Shown: one piece after another, positions 58,545-64,000 of the stretch
How positions within the stretch are numbered: position 1 is the stretch's first letter
How the letters are laid out: each line of letters starts with the position of its first letter
Translations under genes and position numbers: made by a program
From: Xenopus tropicalis
Lineage: Eukaryota > Chordata > Amphibia > Anura > Pipidae
Assembly: GCF_000004195.4 (NCBI RefSeq)
Contig: NC_030681.2
Location: 135,300,506-135,364,505, forward strand
Reading direction: 5' to 3'
DNA length: 64,000 bases
The notes under the pieces: model-generated
Told to the model about the DNA's origin: nothing
What the model saw: the letters and a program-made list of their open reading frames with translations, nothing else
Database searches by the model: none

Positions 58545-61500
58545 ATGTCTGCTCCTCCAAAAGAAAATATTGGTCTTCCAGTTTCTGAGTTTGTGCAGAT
58601 GAATAACCTGGCCTGTGAAAGTGTCGGGGGAAAGGTAAAGTGTTTATTAGTAAAATGACGTATAACAAAAACTATAGTCCTCAAACAATGTAGATCTTTA
58701 TAAAAATATGTTGCATAAACAAAATTATATGTAAAACCCTGCTTCATCTAAATAAACCATTTTCATAAAAATATACTGCTTTAGTAGTATGTGCTATTGG
58801 GTAATCCTAAATAGAAAATTGCCATTGTAAGAATTAAGTTGTTGTGACTTCTTGTGAGCCTACTCATAACACCCATAACATAGTAGCCCTTTCCATCTCT
58901 TATGCTTCGCCACAGTTGCAGCCCCCTGGCATACATACAGCAGTGCAGACATTGTCCTAATGGTGTTGCTGTTTTAGTTAAAGGTGCAGACTGATGCTAC
59001 ACTGACCTATGGTATTGTGCCGGCTGTACACATTGCTAATTTCAGTTTGAGAAATCTATATAGACATAAACAATGCAGAACAACTAATTCCAATGTTTAT
59101 TATTCAAAAAGGGAGACATTCTAAAACAAACTCAAAAGTAAAGGAAATAACAATGTAATTTTGTTTAATAGAAAAAAAATACATCTAGATGTTTAGTTCC
59201 CCTTTACAGTTAGTAAGTTTTACAAGTTGATTTATTAAGCCAATTCTGCTAATTCTTCAGAAATGCTTATGTAATTACAAAGTTCAAGTCTCTAATGACA
59301 CACACAGCAATGTTGCATCTCAGCTAAACTTTAAGTTAATGTTCTGACGAGAGCGTTCCAGTGAGGCAGCTTTCCAAAATATTTACTATACTGTATGAGG
59401 CAAAGTACATCGTATGGATGTACAAATAGAAAGACATACTGATACTTGTAGGTATCAGGCAGCTGTATATTAAAGGTGAAATAAAACCCCACATATAGCT
59501 TAGCCTTTAATCAGGGCATAGGACTGTGGTACAGGTATGGGACCTGTTATGCAGAATACTCAGGACCTGGGGTTTTCTTGATATGGGGTATTTCTGTAAT
59601 TTGGATCTCCCTACCTTAAGTCTACTACAAAATCATTTAAACATGAAATAACCCTAATACCCTTTGCCTCCAGTAATGATTAATTATATCTTAGCTGGGG
59701 TCAAGTACAAGTACTGTTTTATTATTACAGAGAAAGGGGAATCATTTAACCATGAAATAAACCCAATAGGGCTGTTCTGCCCCCAATAAGGGGTAATTAT
59801 ATCTTAGTTGGGATCAAGTACAGGTACTGTTTTATTATTACAGAGAAAAGGGAATCATTTAACCATTAAATAAACCCAATAGGGCTGTTCTGCCCCCAAT
59901 AAGGATTAATTATATCTTAGTTGGGATCAAGTACAGGTACTGTTTTATTATTACAGAGAAAAGGGAATCATTTAACCATTAAATAAACCCAATAGGACTG
60001 TTCTGCCCCCAATAAGGATTAATTATATCTTAGTTGGGATCAAGTACAGGTACTGTTTTATTATTACAGAGAAAAGGGAATCATTTAACCATTAAATAAA
60101 CCCAATAGGGCTGTTCTGCCCCCAATAAGGGGTAATTATATCTTAGTTGGGATCAAGTACAGGTACTGTTTTATTATTACAGAGAAAAGGGAATCATTTA
60201 ACCATTAAATAAACCCAATAGGACTGTTCTGCCCCCAATAAGGATTAATTATATCTTAGTTGGGATCAAGTACAGGTACTGTTTTATTATTACAGAGAAA
60301 AAGGAAATAATGTTTTCATGCTTTTTAATGAAATAATATGGTTTGGAACTTTGAGACTCAAATAACATGTAACAGTAGACGACGGTCCTTGGCCTGCCTT
60401 CAGCCTCCATTCTCCCAATCCCACAGTTTCCTGCACATGTGATCTCAGTAAGGAAAGGAACATCACAGTGCAATGCATTGTGGGTTATGTAGTTCCTGCA
60501 TGCTGTCTGTAAGCTGTGGAGAAGTTGTTACAATTTTAACATCAATGTTTTTGTCCCTCCTCCCCTGCCCGGATTATAAATGATGCAGAAAGAGAAGAAC
60601 TGTTTTGCAGCTGGATTTCAGCATATAAAAATAGTATTTATTCATACTTTTTGAAGGAACGGATTATTATTAGGGGTTTCTGTGTTGCGTGGGGCTCTTT
60701 GATTTGGAAGCCAGAGTTACCATTTATTCTTATGTAGGGATCTCTAAATTTGGGCCCCTTAAGATAGATACCCCTAGGACAGGCACCCAGGGTGGTACTG
60801 GTTAATGGGACACTTGGTATGGTCTGGGATGCCAATAGTTAACAGGGAGTATCCCTGCAGTTCGGGTTACAGCCACAGGGTGGTATGTAAGGTTATAAAA
60901 AGGGATGCAGCCATGTACTGTGAGGTTTTAGTCCTGGGAGCTCCCTCTGGACAGAGGTGTGCAACAGCCCTGGGTATTAGGTAGAAGTTCTATGTGATAG
61001 GTCACTCTAGGGGGCACATTTACTTACCCATAAACGGGCCGAATGCGTCCGATTGCGTTTTTTTCGTAATGATCGGTATTTGGCGATTTTTCGGGAAAAT
61101 CGTTGCGACTTTTTCGTTGCCATTCCGAATGTTGCGCAAAATTTGGTGATTTTTTCGTAGCGTTACTACTTGCGCGAAAAGTCGCGACTTTTTCGTAGCC
61201 TTCGCGCCGAGTACGAAAGATTCGGATTCATTCAAGCTTCAGTATGGTGAATTTTCTTGGGCCAGGTTGGAGCTGCAGGGTGCCATTGAGTCCTATGGGA
61301 GGCTTCCAAAATCATGCTAAGTCTGAAAGTTTCGCCCGCCGCTTACGAGCGCTCAAAACGAAAAAGTCGCGACAAGATACGAGCGCATCGTAATGGCTAC
61401 GAAAAACTCGCGTTTTTTCGCGCAAATCGTATTGGTAACGAAAAAGTCGCGACAATTTCCGAAAAGTCGTAAAGGCGCCGAAAAAATCGGAATTTTTCCA

Positions 61501-62352
61501 ATTCGGATTCGGATTCGTGGGTTAGTAAATGTGCCCCTAGGAGTGACATGTAGGCAACTAAGTTAGAAAGGGAAGACATTGCCCCTCCAGGAGTGATAAA
61601 AGGGTTAAGACCCCACAGCAATCCATCAGCTGGAGATCAGGGCCCACAGTGTCTAGTCAGGTGGAGAGTACCACTGCTAGAGGGAGATTCCTAATCTGAG
61701 GGTACCTAGGCGTGAGTACCGGGGAGAGTCCTTGTGGAGGGTCAGCCTGGCGTGAGTACTGGGGAGAGCCCTAAGAGAGGGTCTTCCGCGAGAGTACCGG
61801 GGGGAGCACCTAGATAGGGTCACTTGGCGGGAGTACCGTGGGTAGCCCAACAGGAGAGAGGGTTCTCTAAGAGTGAAGCTAAGGAGATGGTGCCCTGATG
61901 AATGTATTCCACTCCTGGAGAGGTCCTGCCCTAAATAAAGATACTCATCCGGTTCACTATAACCACCTGTGTCTGGCTCCTTCATATCCAAGGGATCACC
62001 TACTGGCCGGTAAGCAACTACCCCAAGGGAGGGGCAAGGTACCAGGAGTTGTGTGGAGTCCCAGTCAAGGAGTAACGTATAATATCAAGTTCCCAGGGTG
62101 GGGAGTTATAGTCCCACAGCATCACCTCTGGGTGGAGGCACGCCATTAAATTGAAGAATCCCTGTTACCCCCATAATAAGCAGGGGCTCAGGACTCCTGT
62201 AGCGACAAAAGTAAGCCAGGAGGGCACAAGTAGCAGCACCATTCCAAAAGTGGGCTACACTTTTTTTCATGTAACTGGTATTAAAATAGTGTCATTTTTA
62301 GGTGTTGTTCGCAACTGATGACTGGTTTGCCCCTGCAGAAAATCTACTAAAG
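58545..62352 (+). CDS. allc: Allantoicase, first two coding exons (gene continues beyond window)
   Basis: Allantoicase hydrolyses allantoate to ureidoglycolate and urea in uric-acid breakdown, an active pathway in amphibians. Exon 58543-58634 (acceptor AG at 58541-58542, ATG at 58545) encodes [10 protein letters not shown] to CESVGGK. Exon 62302-62352 encodes [17 protein letters not shown], followed by a GTAATT donor. Both junctions are phase 0. [20 protein letters not shown] is the diagnostic N-terminal allantoicase signature. The next exon was not found before 64000, so it lies beyond the window. The 3.7 kb intron carries a MITE, an LTR-like stretch and a foldback element. The gene order after colec11 supports the call. 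Confidence 0.95.
59532..60310. mobile_element. CAGGTATGGG-family MITE with about six 113-bp internal units (allc intron)
   Basis: The left terminus CAGGTATGGGACCTG follows TA. The internal block TACTGTTTTATTATTACAGA repeats about every 113 bp through 60300, alternating between GGGGTAATTATATC and GGATTAATTATATC variants. The right end is missing. Confidence 0.87.
60816..62140 (+). mobile_element. Possible solo LTR of a Gypsy-type retroelement
   Basis: The stretch shows promoter-to-polyA order: TATAAAAAGGGATGC at about 60894, then after a long leader AATAAAGATACTC at about 61933, followed by CACCTGTGTCTGGCTCC. It contains a roughly 40-bp irregular tandem repeat around GAGTACCGGGGAGAG (61700-61850). 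A foldback element splits it at 61011-61537. I could not locate TG/CA ends or a target duplication, so limits are approximate. Confidence 0.4.
61011..61537. mobile_element. CG-rich foldback element, copy 2
   Basis: The ends GGGGCACATTTAC and GTAAATGTGCCCC are flanked on both sides by TAG (or CTAG, the C being shared). The interior is CGTTTTTTTCG, GCGACTTTTTCG and CGAAAAAGTCGCGAC words in both orientations. A sibling is at 40855-41255. Confidence 0.85.
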
Positions 62353-63092
62353 GTAATTTCTGCTCTTTAATCATGCAAGTCTTTTTACCTATAACAAGTA
62401 ATTTATTTTTCATTTACAAACACTAGAGGATTACATGTTACACAAAAACTGAAGGAATCCAAGAACAGAGACATAGAGGAGAGAAAAGATAAAGGATATA
62501 TGAAGGGTGGCCAAGGCAACGGGTAATCCGGAGGTGCAACTGTTGCAGCACATAGGCTGATTAGAGATGGTAGAGTCAAAGGTTAAAATAATTATCCAAT
62601 GCTGGACTTTTACCCATGGTTTTGCCCTGTAATATGTAAACTTTTGGTTGGAATCTGCTTTAAAATGAGTTGGTGGATCTGTGGTACATGTAACAGGCAG
62701 TGGACCTACCTGCCAGTAAAAAACCCTTTAGAAAAATAATTCCATACCTTCAGTGAAGCCAGTGCAAAATAAATCACCTGGAGCCAAACCTTTCCATGAA
62801 TATCAAGCAATGACCTTTGTGGGTTCCTGGAAATTCTATTAGCAAATAGGCACGGAAAGTACTTATATTATAAATGTTTATGAATTGATCATCAGTGTTA
62901 ATATAGCCAGCCTATATTTATAACTTGGTCATCCTTTCTGACATATTGGTTTTTGCACTGATTAATAAACCTCTGCATGTTCTCCAGTAATCATACTGAG
63001 CATCAGACATGCATGTTCCCGGCTGGAGGCTCACAGGGGTCCAGTATGTGTATTTCTCATTTTCTGACCTTATTACCTCCTAATATATCTAA
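62353..63092. other. allc intron 2, non-coding
   Basis: No third allantoicase exon and no repeat boundary is recognised. Confidence 0.5.
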
Positions 63093-63512
63093 CCCATTCA
63101 TTGCTAAATACCTTGCAAACTTGGGTCTATATGCTATGGGGCATATATGCAGGCCAAGTCTGCTGGGTGTCCTAGCTTTTGCAGCGACTTTGCGGGAGGG
63201 GTCTTGCAGTAATGGGTGCCAGTGGGGTGATGAAAACCTGAACTAAGGGTAGGCAGAAAAGACACCTGCCTAGGACGCAGTGGTGGGAGGGGGGGGAGGT
63301 GTTGAGGCTAGGCATGTACCTTTTCTGCCTACCCTTAGTTCAGGTTTTCATCCCCCCACTGGCACTCATTACTGCAATATCCCTCCTGCAAAGTCGCTGC
63401 AAAAGCTAGGACACCCAGCAGACTTGGCCTGCATTTCCGGACCTGCATATGTGGATGTAAATGAGCCCTATAGCATATAGACCCAAGTTTGCAAGGTGTT
63501 TAGCAATGGGCA
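63093..63512. repeat. Large inverted duplication (arms about 160-190 bp, spacer about 59 bp)
   Basis: Left arm about 63100-63260 is repeated in reverse complement at 63320-63512, for example AACCTGAACTAAGGGTAGGC with GCCTACCCTTAGTTCAGGTT, and CTTGCAAACTTGGGTCTATA with its complement. Only a few substitutions separate them. The right arm has about 30 extra bases around CCGGACCTGCATATGTGG. The spacer holds a GGGAGGGGGGGG run. Confidence 0.93.
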
Positions 63513-64000
63513 ATTCATGCTTTTCCCTGAAGTGAGCTCCATATTTAACTGCTTTCATGGCACTTGCATCCAAATGGGCTCAGCACTGATCAGTCCTTTC
63601 TGCCTTCCATTCCATCGCTGCTTCTATTGACTCACAGCTGTCACCTTCTGACTAGGTGGTGGCTCCAGGGTTCTTTCAGCGACCTGTGTCAATAGACATA
63701 GCACACTAATGTCCAAAAATTGCCCGCAGATGCCATTCGCATGCCAAAAACTGGAAATGATGCCAATGCAACTGTATCTGATTTGCGATGAAGTGCACAC
63801 ACAGTTGATTCCATGTTAACGACTCGCACGCAGTTACACTGGATTCAGCACGGAGTCAGACACAGCACAATTGCATCCAATTCAACACCCACATTGTGCC
63901 CACAATGACACATTCATTTTGGAAAAAAAAAACAGTGCATCGTGGGAAAACAGCATGATGATTGCTCACTGCATCTAGGAAATAAATATGCCCGTATAGT
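63513..64000. other. Gene-free window end
   Basis: No exon is seen. Words such as CGCACGCAGTTACACTGG and TGCAACTGTATCTGATTTGC echo 35.9-36.0 kb and suggest a shared diverged repeat. Confidence 0.35.

Overview
The window is vertebrate nuclear DNA, almost certainly from a pipid frog (Xenopus type). It has intron-rich genes with GT/AG exons and is crowded with non-autonomous DNA transposons and minisatellites. A U17 snoRNA sits in the last rps7 intron, as in frogs and fish. Three genes fix the locus: the 3' end of rps7 (1-450), complete colec11 (37186-48932) and the 5' end of allc, allantoicase (58545-62352, running off the window). All are on the + strand, in the order RPS7-COLEC11-ALLC, the order I recall for human 2p25.

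Layout. 1-490: U17 snoRNA and the last rps7 exon. 1.35-8.9 kb: a foldback element, a 2.4 kb diverged tandem array rich in inverted CCAAT and GC-box-like motifs, a possible first exon ending at 4485, then a 3.8 kb 60/56-bp minisatellite with a hidden higher-order duplication. 10.3-13.4 kb: a 12-exon STE20/MAP4K4-type kinase gene not expected in this neighbourhood, whose predicted tail is encoded by a 15/21-bp minisatellite. 13.8-17.5 kb: a Pro/Ser/Thr-rich open frame, a 51-bp minisatellite and a 5'-truncated LINE. 17.6-18.8 kb, minus strand: three exons of a CSTF3 (CstF-77) pseudogene that kept its introns. 19-36 kb: tandem arrays and transposon fossils, including a Tc1-type transposase broken by a hAT MITE and a doubly nested MITE at 30.4-31.3 kb. 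37.1-48.9 kb: colec11, with one MITE in its likely 3' UTR. 49.6-58.5 kb: mostly unannotatable intergenic DNA with a few repeats. 58.5-64 kb: allc exons, a MITE, an LTR-like stretch carrying a foldback element, and a fresh inverted duplication.

The genes share no pathway. rps7 is a ribosomal housekeeping gene hosting an 18S rRNA-processing guide RNA, colec11 is a secreted lectin of complement and development, and allc is a purine-degradation enzyme. The most interesting material is structural: the higher-order minisatellite, string-of-hairpins transposons, independent 113-bp expansions inside one MITE family, nested insertions datable by target-site duplications, and the inserted kinase and CSTF3 fragment.
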